Positions 22,031 to 31,271 of a stretch of 64,000 nt of DNA are shown here, piece after piece. This DNA comes from Flavobacterium odoriferum. Lineage in GTDB: Bacteria > Bacteroidota > Bacteroidia > Flavobacteriales > Flavobacteriaceae. The stretch's first letter is position 1, and every line of letters starts with the position of its first letter. The position numbers were made by a program, and so were the translations under genes. The notes beneath the pieces are model-generated. The model saw nothing but the letters and a program-made list of their open reading frames with translations. It had not been told where the DNA came from and searched no databases. The DNA lies in contig NZ_JAMKFA010000008.1 of assembly GCF_025499515.1 (NCBI RefSeq), forward strand, positions 62,001 through 126,000. The letters are read 5' to 3'.

Positions 22031-22109
22031 GAACGAGTTTACCAAACCAAGGTATTGATTAACGAAAATTTATTTCGTTAACTGAAAATACACTTTGGTA
22101 AACTAGTTC
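22031..22109. repeat. Nested 79-bp inverted repeat between divergent genes
   Basis: Outer arms GAACGAGTTTACCAAA (22031-22046) and TTTGGTAAACTAGTTC (22094-22109) have one mismatch; inside, TTAACGAAA (22059-22067) and TTTCGTTAA (22073-22081) are perfect. It lies between the starts of the kinase gene and the T9SS gene, so it may be a regulatory site or a small mobile element. Confidence 0.65.
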
Positions 22110-22164
22110 AATTTTCAATGAGTAAATCGAAATACTTTTGAATCAAACTTTAAAATTACCTCTT

Positions 22165-23526
22165 ATGAAAACAAGATTACTATTATTTTTATTATTTGCA
22201 TTTTCGTTTGGAAATGCGCAAGTTAACGTAACTGAAGGATTTGAATCTGGAGTTGCTCCAGTTGGCTGGACTTCTGGAGGGTCTATTACTACAACTCCAA
22301 CGTCAGGTTTGGCTTGTAACGGTTCGTATAAATTGATGTCAGCTATTATGCCCTTTTCAAATCCATTTTCTGTTATTTACACTTCAGGATATGTTTCAAA
22401 TGGAAATAGTATCAATGTTTCCTTCAACTATAGAGCCAATAGCGATGCATCAGGAAATGGTAATGTTTATCTTTATTATGAATTAAACAATAGTGGATCA
22501 TGGGTACTATTATCCTCAAGCCCAGTAGTTACAACTTCATGTTTGGTACTTTCAGGAAATATAGCGGCTGGAGTAGCTCCTAATGGAACTTCAGTAAGAT
22601 TTAGAATGCAAATGAATGCTTCTGATAATAGAGCATTTTTTGATGATTTTTCTGCTGTTCAAACAGGTCCTGCACCAACAGGTCCCATCGCAGAATATAG
22701 TTTTGATAATACTTATAACAATGTATTAGGTTTGGCTCCATTTGCTTCAAATGCAAATACTTCATTTACAACTGATAGACATAGTAATCCTATAGGTGCA
22801 ATTAATATAGGTTATATTGGTTCTACAGCTACAATTTCTAATTTACCTTATGGTAATGCTGAACGCTCAGTTTCCGTTTGGGTAAAATTATATAATTATG
22901 ATACAGGTTCTTTTATTAATCCTGTTTTTTATTATGGTACTTTAAGTAATGATAATATGTTTGGAGGTACTGTCGATTATGGAGAAACTTCTATTTTTGG
23001 TTTTAACAATAATTATACTGTTACAACTACAAACAATCTTTTAACATGGTATCATTATGTGTATGTTTATGATGGAACAACTGCAAAAATTTATAAAGAT
23101 GGTGTTCTGTTAGGTTCTCAAGCTAAATCATGGAATACCATAAATGATAATAATTTATTTAGAATTGGAACTAGTTTTGCTGGCGCGGGTTCTTTTAGTG
23201 GCGTAATTGATGACTTAAAAATTTACAATTATGCTTTAGAACAAGCCGATATTACAAGTTTATACACTAACAACGCACTATCATCGTCAAACTTCACACA
23301 AAACAATCTAGAAGTTGCCTTATACCCAAACCCAGTTCGTGATATTTTAAACATTGAAACTGTTTTAGATATTCAATCAGTTGAAATCTACAACATTCAA
23401 GGACAAAAAGTATTGACTTCCAATCAAAAACAAATCAATGTTTCTGGTTTAGCTACAGGAATGTATGTGGTAAGAATTCAAGATGCAGAAAATAACATCT
23501 CAACTAAGAAAATTGTAATTAAATAA
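22165..23526 (+). CDS. Secreted LamG-domain protein with T9SS sorting domain
   Basis: 453 aa from the ATG at 22165 (MKTRLLLFLLFAFSFGNAQ is the signal peptide; an earlier ATG-like start at 22138 would disrupt it). Residues about 25-175 look like a jelly-roll domain opening VTEGFESGVAPVGWTSGG; residues about 185-365 resemble a LamG/concanavalin-like domain (GNAERSVSVWVKLYNYD, WYHYVYVYDG, GVIDDLKIYNYALEQADI). The last 70 residues are a type A T9SS sorting domain (LYPNPVRDILNIE, VEIYNIQGQKVL, GMYVVRIQD, KKIVIK). It would be exported through the type IX system and kept at or released from the cell surface; the ligand, perhaps a glycan, is unknown. Confidence 0.9.
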   Translation: MKTRLLLFLLFAFSFGNAQVNVTEGFESGVAPVGWTSGGSITTTPTSGLACNGSYKLMSAIMPFSNPFSVIYTSGYVSNGNSINVSFNYRANSDASGNGNVYLYYELNNSGSWVLLSSSPVVTTSCLVLSGNIAAGVAPNGTSVRFRMQMNASDNRAFFDDFSAVQTGPAPTGPIAEYSFDNTYNNVLGLAPFASNANTSFTTDRHSNPIGAINIGYIGSTATISNLPYGNAERSVSVWVKLYNYDTGSFINPVFYYGTLSNDNMFGGTVDYGETSIFGFNNNYTVTTTNNLLTWYHYVYVYDGTTAKIYKDGVLLGSQAKSWNTINDNNLFRIGTSFAGAGSFSGVIDDLKIYNYALEQADITSLYTNNALSSSNFTQNNLEVALYPNPVRDILNIETVLDIQSVEIYNIQGQKVLTSNQKQINVSGLATGMYVVRIQDAENNISTKKIVIK

Positions 23527-23538
23527 TATTGTAAGCAA

Positions 23539-23868
23539 ATGAAAAATGTAATATTTACTGCAATCTTGTCTTTTGGATTATTATTGATGAATATAGTTTC
23601 TCTAAGACAAACAAATGCAATTATAAAAACAGAAATGATTACTGAAAAATTTGATATTAAAATCAAAAATGATACTGATGAAGATGTAAAGGTGATCAAT
23701 GCTGGAAGTGGCGGAAGTTATTCACTTACAAAAAATGCTACAACAACAATAAAAATGGAAGAAGGAGACAAACTTCATTATTACAATAAAGGAAAAAAAG
23801 GAGCATTAATCTTAACCGCTTCAAAAGACATGCACAATAAAGTGCAGTTGTTGAGTAAGTTAAAATAA
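23539..23868 (+). CDS. Small exported protein of unknown function
   Basis: 109 aa, 12 bases after the T9SS cargo gene and probably co-transcribed. The N-terminus has a hydrophobic segment (VIFTAILSFGLLLMNIVSL) that could be a signal peptide or anchor; the rest is short, beta-rich and Lys/Thr-rich (FDIKIKNDTDEDVKVINAGS, TTTIKMEEGDKLHYY). No motif of known function is seen. The pairing with a secreted adhesin-like protein suggests an envelope role. Confidence 0.7.
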   Translation: MKNVIFTAILSFGLLLMNIVSLRQTNAIIKTEMITEKFDIKIKNDTDEDVKVINAGSGGSYSLTKNATTTIKMEEGDKLHYYNKGKKGALILTASKDMHNKVQLLSKLK

Positions 23869-23891
23869 GTAGTTTTTTTAGTTTTTATTTT

Positions 23892-23950
23892 GGCGTTGTC
23901 AAGTAAACAGAGGGATTTATAAAATAAACCGCTTTTTACTTGACAACGCC
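23892..23950. repeat. 16-bp perfect inverted repeat upstream of queA
   Basis: GGCGTTGTCAAGTAAA (23892-23907) and TTTACTTGACAACGCC (23935-23950). The right arm ends 13 bases before the queA -7 element and covers the place of a -33 element (TTGACA). It may be an operator, a terminator stem of the preceding gene, or a small mobile element. Confidence 0.7.
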
Positions 23951-23963
23951 TATTTCATAATCG

Positions 23964-23971
23964 TATATTTG
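23964..23971 (+). promoter_or_regulatory. -7 promoter element of queA
   Basis: TATATTTG matches TAnnTTTG; TTG within the upstream inverted-repeat arm is about 21 bases away and may act as -33 element. Confidence 0.6.
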
Positions 23972-24002
23972 CAAACTGAATTTAAGGGTATTACGAAAGT
24001 AA

Positions 24003-24036
24003 ACGCTTAAACTTTTAAACACTTAAACATTTTTAA
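24003..24036 (+). repeat. Octamer array before queA
   Basis: ACGCTTAA, ACTTTTAA, ACACTTAA, ACATTTTT, then two bases to the ATG at 24037; almost G-free on the sense strand. Confidence 0.6.
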
Positions 24037-25086
24037 ATGAAATTATCTCATTTTCAATTCAATCTTCCTGAAGAATTATTAGCTGAGTTTCCTACTGAAA
24101 ATCGTGACGAATCTCGATTAATGGTAGTTAACAGAAAAACAGGTACAATCGAGCACAAATTATTTAAAGATATTATAGACTATTTTGACGATGGTGATGT
24201 AATGGTATTAAATAATACAAAAGTTTTTCCAGCACGTTTATACGGTAATAAAGAAAAAACTGGAGCACGTATCGAAGTTTTCTTGTTAAGAGAATTAAAT
24301 GCAGAGCAGCGTTTGTGGGATGTTTTAGTAGATCCAGCACGTAAAATTCGTATTGGTAATAAATTGTATTTTGGCGATGATGATTCGTTAGTGGCTGAAG
24401 TAATTGATAATACAACTTCTCGTGGTAGAACATTACGTTTCTTATATGATGGTTCGTATGAAGAATTCAGAGAAAAATTAGTTGAGCTTGGTGAAACGCC
24501 AATTCCAAAATATATCAATCGAGAAGTAACTCCAGAAGATGCTGAGCGTTACCAAACTATTTATGCTAAAGAAGAAGGAGCTGTTGCTGCTCCAACAGCT
24601 GGTTTACATTTTTCTAAACATTTATTAAAGCGTTTAGAAATTAAAGGCATTGATTTTGCTGAAGTAACATTACACGTTGGTTTAGGTACTTTCAATCCAG
24701 TTGAGGTAGAAGATTTATCAAAACACAAAATGGATTCTGAAGAAATGATTATTTCTCAACAAGCTTGCGACATTATCAACAACGCAAAAGCAAAAAAAAG
24801 AAGAGTTTGTTGTATTGGAACAACTGCAATGAGAGCAATGGAAAGTTCAGTTTCATCACAAAGAACTCTAAATCCATATACAGGTTGGACAAATAAGTTT
24901 ATTTATCCTCCATACGATTTTAGCTTAGCAGATGCAATGGTAACTAATTTTCATACACCAAAATCTACCTTGTTAATGATGATTTCTGCTTTTTGCGGGC
25001 ATGATTTAATGATGAAAGCTTACAAAGAAGCAATTCAAGAAAAATACCGTTTCTATTCTTATGGAGATGCAATGTTGATTATTTAA
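24037..25086 (+). CDS. queA: S-adenosylmethionine:tRNA ribosyltransferase-isomerase
   Basis: 349 aa, the family's usual length. It transfers the ribosyl part of SAM to preQ1-tRNA to form epoxyqueuosine in the tRNA wobble position. Motifs: [15 protein letters not shown] and [11 protein letters not shown] at the N-terminus, [58 protein letters not shown] and [19 protein letters not shown]. All conserved segments are present. It has its own promoter and an octamer leader and ends in a terminator shared with the convergent accD. Confidence 0.96.
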   Translation: MKLSHFQFNLPEELLAEFPTENRDESRLMVVNRKTGTIEHKLFKDIIDYFDDGDVMVLNNTKVFPARLYGNKEKTGARIEVFLLRELNAEQRLWDVLVDPARKIRIGNKLYFGDDDSLVAEVIDNTTSRGRTLRFLYDGSYEEFREKLVELGETPIPKYINREVTPEDAERYQTIYAKEEGAVAAPTAGLHFSKHLLKRLEIKGIDFAEVTLHVGLGTFNPVEVEDLSKHKMDSEEMIISQQACDIINNAKAKKRRVCCIGTTAMRAMESSVSSQRTLNPYTGWTNKFIYPPYDFSLADAMVTNFHTPKSTLLMMISAFCGHDLMMKAYKEAIQEKYRFYSYGDAMLII

Positions 25087-25106
25087 TCAATTATATTATA
25101 TAAAAA

Positions 25107-25136
25107 AATCTCATCAGAAATGATGAGATTTTTTTA
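25107..25136. terminator. Bidirectional terminator between queA and accD
   Basis: AATCTCATCA-GAAA-TGATGAGATT with A-run before and T-run after. Confidence 0.9.
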
Positions 25137-25177
25137 TATGTAAGCTATAAAGAAAAAATCTTTAACAGCAAAATTTA

Positions 25178-26032
25178 TTACCTAATTGGTTGATTTTGTA
25201 TCAAATCTAAGTAAAAATTTATCTTGTTTTTTAATTCTTTTCTATGAGCGATGAAATCTAAAAACCCATGCTCTAATAAAAATTCAGAAGTTTGAAAACC
25301 TTCAGGTAAGTCTTTACCTGTGGTGTCTCTTACAATACGAGGTCCTGCGAAGCCAATTAAAGCACCAGGTTCTCCAATATTGATGTCTCCTAACATTGCG
25401 TATGAAGCGGTAGTTCCTCCTGTTGTAGGATCAGTACATAATGAAATGTATGGAATTTGTTCTTCAGCTAATTGTGCTAGTTTTGCTGAGGTTTTTGCCA
25501 ATTGCATTAATGAATAAGCAGCTTCCATCATACGTGCTCCTCCTGATTTTGAAATCAATACAAACGGAATTTTGTGTTTGATAGAATAGTCAATGGCTCT
25601 TGAAATTTTTTCTCCAACAACCGCTCCCATAGAACCCCCAATAAAAGCAAAATCCATACAAGAAACTACTAAGTCTTTTCCTTTTGATTTTCCAACGCCG
25701 GTTCTAATAGCATCTTTTAATTTTGTTTTGTCCATTACATCTTTTAAACGATCACTATATTTTTTAGTGTCTTCAAATTTTAATGGATCTTTTGATGTCA
25801 GTTTTGCATCAAGTTCAGTGAATTCGTTATTGTCGAATAAAATTTCGAAATATTCTTTACTACCAATTCGTACATGATAATCGTCTTCAGGGCTTACCCA
25901 TAAGTTTCTTGCCAATTCATCTTGGTCAATGATTTTTCCCGTTGGTGATTTATACCATAAACCTTTTGGAACATCTTTTTTGTCCTCAGTTGCGGTTGTG
26001 ATTCCTTTTTCTTTTCTTTTAAACCAAGCCAT
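25178..26032 (-). CDS. accD: Acetyl-CoA carboxylase carboxyltransferase, beta subunit
   Basis: 284 aa. With AccA it transfers the carboxyl group from biotin to acetyl-CoA in fatty acid synthesis. The crotonase-like core is intact: [69 protein letters not shown]. The N-terminal zinc ribbon of the E. coli type is degenerate: the two CxxC pairs are replaced by SPTG in [10 protein letters not shown] and SPED in [10 protein letters not shown], so no zinc can be bound there. The start is set by a heptamer array ending exactly at the ATG. It is followed by no close gene and preceded by fbaA on the same strand. Confidence 0.95.
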   Translation of the reverse strand: MAWFKRKEKGITTATEDKKDVPKGLWYKSPTGKIIDQDELARNLWVSPEDDYHVRIGSKEYFEILFDNNEFTELDAKLTSKDPLKFEDTKKYSDRLKDVMDKTKLKDAIRTGVGKSKGKDLVVSCMDFAFIGGSMGAVVGEKISRAIDYSIKHKIPFVLISKSGGARMMEAAYSLMQLAKTSAKLAQLAEEQIPYISLCTDPTTGGTTASYAMLGDINIGEPGALIGFAGPRIVRDTTGKDLPEGFQTSEFLLEHGFLDFIAHRKELKNKINFYLDLIQNQPIR

Positions 26033-26067
26033 AATTAAGTTAGAAGTTAGAAGTTAGAAGTTGGAAG
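26033..26067 (-). repeat. Five heptamers abutting the accD start codon
   Basis: On the sense strand CTTCCAA, CTTCTAA three times, CTTAATT, then ATG without a gap; no G on the sense strand. Confidence 0.85.
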
Positions 26068-26112
26068 GCTAACCTTATCTTCATCTAATTTCAATTAATA
26101 ATAAATTTTAAA

Positions 26113-26147
26113 CTTCGTACTTTGTACCTCGTACTTCGTACTTATAA
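26113..26147. repeat. Five heptamers at the 3' end of fbaA
   Basis: CTTCGTA, CTTTGTA, CCTCGTA, CTTCGTA, CTTATAA on the plus strand. The block overlaps the fbaA stop codon and has the reverse orientation relative to transcription, as in the other intergenic pairs. Confidence 0.75.
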
Positions 26148-27209
26148 AGTATTCACGTTATTTAAATCGGCAAAAGCTTGTTCTAATCTTGTGTTGAACG
26201 TAACTTCTCCTTCACGAACCCATTTTCTTGGATCGTAGTGTTTTTTATTTGGGCTATCTGCTCCATCTGGACTTCCGATTTGTGTTCTTAAATAATCAAT
26301 TTTAGACGTCATATAATCGCGAATTCCTTCTGTGAAAGCAAATTGTAAATCGGTATCAATATTCATTTTAATTACTCCGTAAGAAATAGCTTCTCTAATT
26401 TCTTCTAAAGTAGAACCTGAACCTCCGTGGAAAACAAAATCAACTGGATTGTGACCTGTGTTGAATTTATTTTGAACGTATTCTTGTGAATTTTTAAGGA
26501 TTTTTGGTGTTAATTTTACATTTCCTGGTTTGTAAACACCATGTACATTTCCAAAAGAAGCTGCGATAGTAAATCGTGGACTTACTTTCATTAATTCTTC
26601 GTAAGCGTATGCTACTTCATCAGGTTGTGTGTATAATTTTGAACTATCAACATCAGAATTATCTACACCGTCTTCTTCACCACCTGTAATTCCTAATTCG
26701 ATTTCTAATGTCATGCCCATTTTGCTCATTCTAGCTAAATAACCTTTACATATTTCTATGTTTTCTTCAATTGGTTCTTCTGATAGGTCAATCATGTGTG
26801 AACTATAAAGAGGTTTACCTGTTTCTGCAAAATGTTTTTCAGAAGCATCTAACAAACCATCAATCCAAGGTAGTAATTTTTTAGCACAATGGTCAGTATG
26901 AAGAATAACAGTCGCTCCATAAGCTTCTGCAAGTGTATGAATATGTTTTGCTCCAGCAATTGCCCCAAGAATAGCCGATTTTTCACCAGTATTAGAAAGT
27001 CCTTTTCCAGCATTAAATTGTGCTCCACCATTAGAGAACTGAATGATTACGGGTGCATTTAATTTTGCAGCAGTTTCTAAAACACCATTGATAGTGCTCG
27101 ATCCTACTACGTTTACTGCTGGTAATGCAAAGCCTTTTTGTTTTGCATAGTTGAAGATTTCTTGTACTTGATCTCCAGTTGCAACACCAGGTTTAATATT
27201 ATGACTCAT
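26142..27209 (-). CDS. fbaA: Class II fructose-1,6-bisphosphate aldolase
   Basis: 355 aa, length of the FbaA subtype. It cleaves fructose 1,6-bisphosphate to glyceraldehyde 3-phosphate and dihydroxyacetone phosphate using zinc. Visible zinc/catalytic segments: VILHTDHCAKKLLPW (Asp and His of the DHC motif), LEIELGITGGEEDGVD, ASFGNVHGVYKPGN and DFVFHGGSGST. It lies 109 bases upstream of accD on the same strand; the gap holds two heptamer arrays of opposite orientation. A long minus-strand unit starting with the outer-membrane gene at 29839 may include it. Confidence 0.96.
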   Translation of the reverse strand: MSHNIKPGVATGDQVQEIFNYAKQKGFALPAVNVVGSSTINGVLETAAKLNAPVIIQFSNGGAQFNAGKGLSNTGEKSAILGAIAGAKHIHTLAEAYGATVILHTDHCAKKLLPWIDGLLDASEKHFAETGKPLYSSHMIDLSEEPIEENIEICKGYLARMSKMGMTLEIELGITGGEEDGVDNSDVDSSKLYTQPDEVAYAYEELMKVSPRFTIAASFGNVHGVYKPGNVKLTPKILKNSQEYVQNKFNTGHNPVDFVFHGGSGSTLEEIREAISYGVIKMNIDTDLQFAFTEGIRDYMTSKIDYLRTQIGSPDGADSPNKKHYDPRKWVREGEVTFNTRLEQAFADLNNVNTL

Positions 27210-27256
27210 AGTTGTATGTTTTTATAATAAGAAAGCAAAAATAAGAATTTATAAAA

Positions 27257-29839
27257 TTAGAATGGATAATTAATTCCAAAATTTAGCACTGTTTTTCCGA
27301 AGTTGATTCCTCTAAACCATCTATCACCTATTTCTCTTCCAGGATCATAAGTTTTGTAACCTAAATCGATTCGAAAAACAAAAAAGTCAAAATCATAGCG
27401 TAATCCTAATCCAGAGCCAACTGCTAAATCTTCTAAAGATTTTATTCCAGTGAAAGTATAGCGTTCGTCTTCTACATTATCTAAAAAGTTCCAAATATTA
27501 CCCACATCAACAAACACGGCACTATAAAAATTGCCACCTACTCTAAAACGATATTCTGTACTGAACGTTAATTTTAAATTGGCTTCATTAAAATCATTCA
27601 CACCTCCACTTCGTCCTGGCCCTAAACTATAGGCTTGCCATCCTCTGTTGTCGTTTGAACCACCAGCAAAATAACTTCGTGAAAAAGGAATTGACTTAGC
27701 GTTTCCATAAGGAATTGCAATTCCAGCAAAGGTGCGCATGGCTAAAGAGTTTTTCTTTCCAAAATCCCATTGCTTTACAAAATCTACTTCGGTTTTAATG
27801 TATTGTGCATATTCAATTCCGAAAAGTTTTGTATTTCCCGCAGCGCTTTCTTCTTTGGTTAAATTTAACCCGTTGCCTAAAAGTGATAAAAAGTTTCCAG
27901 CCGATTCAATTCTTGCTTTAAAATTGTAATAACTTTTATCGCTAATATTACTTTTTGTACTTCTATTAAAAGCAAAACTTGATGAAACTATTAGGTTGTC
28001 TTCTACTAAACGAATATATCTTTCTGAAATACTTAAAATAGTTTTATAATCTTGATCATTTGAGGTTAATGAAGTAGCTCCACTAAAAACATCTAACATG
28101 AAACCTAATGTTCCTTCATCTGTTAATTGTCCTCCTTGAATATACTCTGGTGTTACATTGTAAATTAAAGCCAATTCATTAAGTCTATTGTATGAAGTTC
28201 TATATACATTAAAATAATTTCCTGCATTTAGATTTCTTACATAGTTGATGTTTAATAAATCAAACTTAAAGTTGTTCCTACCATTAGTTGTTGACCAATT
28301 GTAGTTGATACCACCAGATAAACTTTGTTTGTCTAATCCAATGTTTTTTTGATTAGTTAAACCAACACTAATTTGGGTAGAAGGAAACATTTCCTTCTTG
28401 ATGATTTTCTTAGTATTTAAAGGGAAGAAGATCCTTGGAATGTTCAATTTGGCATCAATACCGTATTCAAAAATATTAAAGAAAACATTATTTGGATTGG
28501 CAAAATCTTTAGATGAACCTATATTACCACGTGTGGAAATTTCTAAATTTTCTGCTCTTCTAAACACATTTCGCCAAGTAAATGACATTCGTCCGCTAAT
28601 TCCAAATTGTTGAATATCAGATGTGGTAACATCAATTGAAGGTCGCCAAGCATATTTCTTCTTGTTTACTAAATAGATGTTTGTGATTAAGGAGGTTTTA
28701 GTGGAATCATTAGGATCTTCAATGTATTCAATGTTTGGATAATTAAAAACATTCAGATTATTAAGTGATTTTGAAGTTAATGATCTATCAATATCGCTAA
28801 ATAATTCGCCTTTTTCAATAAAAACCGAATTCAATATTGCCTTTGGTTTGTATTGTAATTTTCCCGTACTAAAAAAATTATAATCTTTGTAAACCACACT
28901 ATCTTTAACTTGATTGTTTTCTTTTTTGGAAGTATTATTGGTAAAAATATTGACTTGGCTAATTTTATAAATTGTAAAAGGTTTTTTAACTAAAGTGTCG
29001 CCCATTTTTACACTCCTGTCTTCTATTTTAAGAATAATTCCTAATTTTTGAGCCGAATCGTTTTGAATAGCTTCATATTTTACATGGTTTTCTTGAAAAT
29101 GGTATACACCATTATTTCTAAAATGCTTAGTAATACGTTTTCTTTCGTTATCAAAATTAGAATACAAATACTGTTCCCCAGGTTTTATTAATGATTTTTT
29201 GGCTTCCGTTTGATACAAGCTGTCAATTTCAGGGGTTTCAATTTCTCGAGATAAAGAGTCGATTTTATATGGATTTCCTGTTGTTACAGTATAAGTAACT
29301 TTACCTCTTTTGTTTCCAATTGAATCAATTTTAAACGAAACAGTATTTTTTAAATAACCATTATCGTAATAAAATCCAGATAAACGTTCTTTTGACTTTT
29401 CGGCTTTCTTTTTATCAAGAATTACTGGTGGTTCGCCTGTTTTTTTTAAGAAATTACTAAATCCAGCAACTAAAAACGATTTTCCTAAACGCCCTATTTG
29501 TTTGTCTGAAATAAGTTTTTTTAAATTTTTTCTGCGGTTCGGTTTTTTGTCTAACCAAGCATTGTAGGATGAATCTGGATTTTTTTTTGCCAAGTTATAT
29601 AAACTCAAACGCAAAGGATATTTGAAAAACTTATTGTTGGGCTGTTGTGTTAATATATTATTAACTCGTTCCTCTTTTATTAGTTTTTCGTTGGTATAAA
29701 TTTCATTTTTTACGAGTAGTTGTTTATTTTCAGGCACGCGTTTAACTAACGAACACGAATAAATTATTGTTCCGATTACAAATAATAATGTTATTTTTGG
29801 TAAAATATTTTTCAAAGTCCTTTTTAAAAAGTTAGTCAA
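27257..29839 (-). CDS. BamA/TamA-like outer-membrane protein with lipoprotein signal
   Basis: 860 aa. The N-terminal segment ends in a lipobox-like IIYSCSLVKRVPENKQLL, suggesting a lipidated N-terminus. Residues about 40-400 include POTRA-like units (GFYYDNGYLKNTVSFKIDS, HFRNNGVYHFQENHV, LNNLNVFNYPNIEYIED). The C-terminal half is a 16-strand-barrel surface-antigen domain with the hallmark GGSNDNRGWQAYSLGPG (the RGW/VRGF-type lid motif) and a final aromatic strand LNFGINYPF. Such Omp85 proteins insert or move proteins at the outer membrane. Lipidated, TamA-like versions are common in Bacteroidetes; the main BamA is probably elsewhere. Confidence 0.87.
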   Translation of the reverse strand: MTNFLKRTLKNILPKITLLFVIGTIIYSCSLVKRVPENKQLLVKNEIYTNEKLIKEERVNNILTQQPNNKFFKYPLRLSLYNLAKKNPDSSYNAWLDKKPNRRKNLKKLISDKQIGRLGKSFLVAGFSNFLKKTGEPPVILDKKKAEKSKERLSGFYYDNGYLKNTVSFKIDSIGNKRGKVTYTVTTGNPYKIDSLSREIETPEIDSLYQTEAKKSLIKPGEQYLYSNFDNERKRITKHFRNNGVYHFQENHVKYEAIQNDSAQKLGIILKIEDRSVKMGDTLVKKPFTIYKISQVNIFTNNTSKKENNQVKDSVVYKDYNFFSTGKLQYKPKAILNSVFIEKGELFSDIDRSLTSKSLNNLNVFNYPNIEYIEDPNDSTKTSLITNIYLVNKKKYAWRPSIDVTTSDIQQFGISGRMSFTWRNVFRRAENLEISTRGNIGSSKDFANPNNVFFNIFEYGIDAKLNIPRIFFPLNTKKIIKKEMFPSTQISVGLTNQKNIGLDKQSLSGGINYNWSTTNGRNNFKFDLLNINYVRNLNAGNYFNVYRTSYNRLNELALIYNVTPEYIQGGQLTDEGTLGFMLDVFSGATSLTSNDQDYKTILSISERYIRLVEDNLIVSSSFAFNRSTKSNISDKSYYNFKARIESAGNFLSLLGNGLNLTKEESAAGNTKLFGIEYAQYIKTEVDFVKQWDFGKKNSLAMRTFAGIAIPYGNAKSIPFSRSYFAGGSNDNRGWQAYSLGPGRSGGVNDFNEANLKLTFSTEYRFRVGGNFYSAVFVDVGNIWNFLDNVEDERYTFTGIKSLEDLAVGSGLGLRYDFDFFVFRIDLGYKTYDPGREIGDRWFRGINFGKTVLNFGINYPF

Positions 29840-29852
29840 AAATACAATTTTT

Positions 29853-30575
29853 ATGGTTAGTAAAAACCAAATTAAACTAATAACGAGTTTACAGCAAAAA
29901 AAATATAGAAAACAAGAACAACTTTTTTTTGTTGAAGGTGTAAAAGGTGTTCAAGAATTGCTTGATTCTAATTTTGAATTGCACGAATTATTTACCACAA
30001 AATCAGATTTTGTATCAATTGATACACGCAAAGTTCATACCATAACTGAAGCCGAATTAAAAAAAATTAGTGCTTTGACTACTCCAAATACTTGTTTAGC
30101 GATTTTTAAAATTCCTAAAGCAGTTGCGTATGAACAAAATGGATTAATTCTTGCTTTAGATGATGTGCGCGATCCTGGAAATTTAGGAACAATAATACGT
30201 TTATGTGATTGGTTTGGAATTAAAACTTTATTTTGTTCAGAAGAATCGGTTGATGTATATAATCCAAAAGTTGTGCAAGCCACTATGGGTTCAATAAGTA
30301 GGGTAAATGTGGTGTATGGAAATTTAGAGCAATTTTTAACTGCTGCGAAGTTGCCTATTTTTGGTACTTTTATGGATGGATCAATTATTTATAAAGAAAA
30401 ACTTCCAACAGAAGGAATTATTGTTATGGGCAACGAAGCTAATGGAATTTCGAAACCTATTGAAAACTTAGTTTCAAAACGTATTACCATACCAAGATTT
30501 GGCGATTTGCAAGCCACCGAAAGTTTAAATGTAGCCACAGCCACAGCCATAATTTTGAGCGAGTTTAAGCGGTGA
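29853..30575 (+). CDS. TrmH/SpoU-family RNA 2'-O-methyltransferase
   Basis: 240 aa. An N-terminal L30e-like substrate-binding part (about residues 1-85; RKQEQLFFVEGVKGVQEL) precedes the SPOUT domain with its three motifs: ALDDVRDPGNLGTIIRLCDW (motif 1, catalytic Asn/Arg), IVMGNEANGIS (motif 2) and ITIPRFGDLQATESLNVATA (motif 3). The family methylates ribose 2'-OH in rRNA or tRNA with SAM; the target nucleotide cannot be read. It starts 13 bases from the divergent BamA-like gene and ends two bases from porT on the other strand. Confidence 0.92.
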   Translation: MVSKNQIKLITSLQQKKYRKQEQLFFVEGVKGVQELLDSNFELHELFTTKSDFVSIDTRKVHTITEAELKKISALTTPNTCLAIFKIPKAVAYEQNGLILALDDVRDPGNLGTIIRLCDWFGIKTLFCSEESVDVYNPKVVQATMGSISRVNVVYGNLEQFLTAAKLPIFGTFMDGSIIYKEKLPTEGIIVMGNEANGISKPIENLVSKRITIPRFGDLQATESLNVATATAIILSEFKR

Positions 30576-30577
30576 TT

Positions 30578-31270
30578 TTAATGAAAAGAAAAGTTCACAA
30601 AAAATCCTCTTGTTTTCATTGCTTGAATATCTCCTGTCCAAGGACTTCCTGGTGTATTATCGCGAATTAGTTCGTCTTCCATGCTGAAAACACCACGAAT
30701 TGATGGAGAAAAAATAAAATATTCGGTGTAAATGTCAATTCCAAAACCTACTTCATAAAAGTTTGTCCATTTGGTCATTCTAAAACGATCGTTGTAATTA
30801 TCATCTGGAGCATCTGAATTACTTCCTAAATTTAATGCAGTTGAAACACCTCCAACAAGAAAAGGTCTAACATTACCAGTTCGCAAAGCAGAATATTTTA
30901 ACAATAAAGGAAAAAAGATGTACGTTGACTTAACTTCTCTTAATCGATCACCTGAATCAAGAATGTTTGGATAGGTTAAATTTCGTTGTGTAATGTACAA
31001 TCCAGGTTCAAAACGTAAATCAAAATATTCAGTAAGTCTTAAATTTCCAATTAAACCCACATTAAACCCCGTTGTAGTTCCAACTTGGATGTCATTGGTT
31101 ACAGATAAATAATCAAATTTGAAATCTAAACTATTAAAACCAAGGAAATAACCCCAATGAACGCGCTGTTTGTTCCAGTTTTCTTGATTGATAATTGGAT
31201 CTTTGCCAAACATGCCACCTTGAGCAAATACGATTTGGGTAAAAAGTAAGAGAGCAAATATTTTCTTCAT
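30578..31270 (-). CDS. porT: PorT/SprT-family outer-membrane protein of the type IX secretion system
   Basis: 230 aa from the ATG at 31270 (MKKIFALLLFTQIVFAQ is the signal peptide; the longer frame would overlap menG). The body is a small beta-barrel of the outer-membrane-beta-barrel type: WGYFLGFNSLDFKFDYL, RLTEYFDLRFEPGLYITQRN, IFFPLLLKYSALRTG, RPFLVGGVSTALNLGS. The order menG then porT on one strand, with a one-base gap, is the arrangement I recall for SprT in Flavobacterium. PorT is needed for T9SS secretion in Porphyromonas and gliding flavobacteria. The window also holds T9SS cargo genes. Confidence 0.82.
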   Translation of the reverse strand: MKKIFALLLFTQIVFAQGGMFGKDPIINQENWNKQRVHWGYFLGFNSLDFKFDYLSVTNDIQVGTTTGFNVGLIGNLRLTEYFDLRFEPGLYITQRNLTYPNILDSGDRLREVKSTYIFFPLLLKYSALRTGNVRPFLVGGVSTALNLGSNSDAPDDNYNDRFRMTKWTNFYEVGFGIDIYTEYFIFSPSIRGVFSMEDELIRDNTPGSPWTGDIQAMKTRGFFVNFSFH

Positions 31271-31271
31271 G

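Noticed and set aside
23892-23950. attC site at the inverted repeat before queA
   Set aside because: The arms are perfect and continuous, the spacing is short and there is no split core at the other side of a gene.
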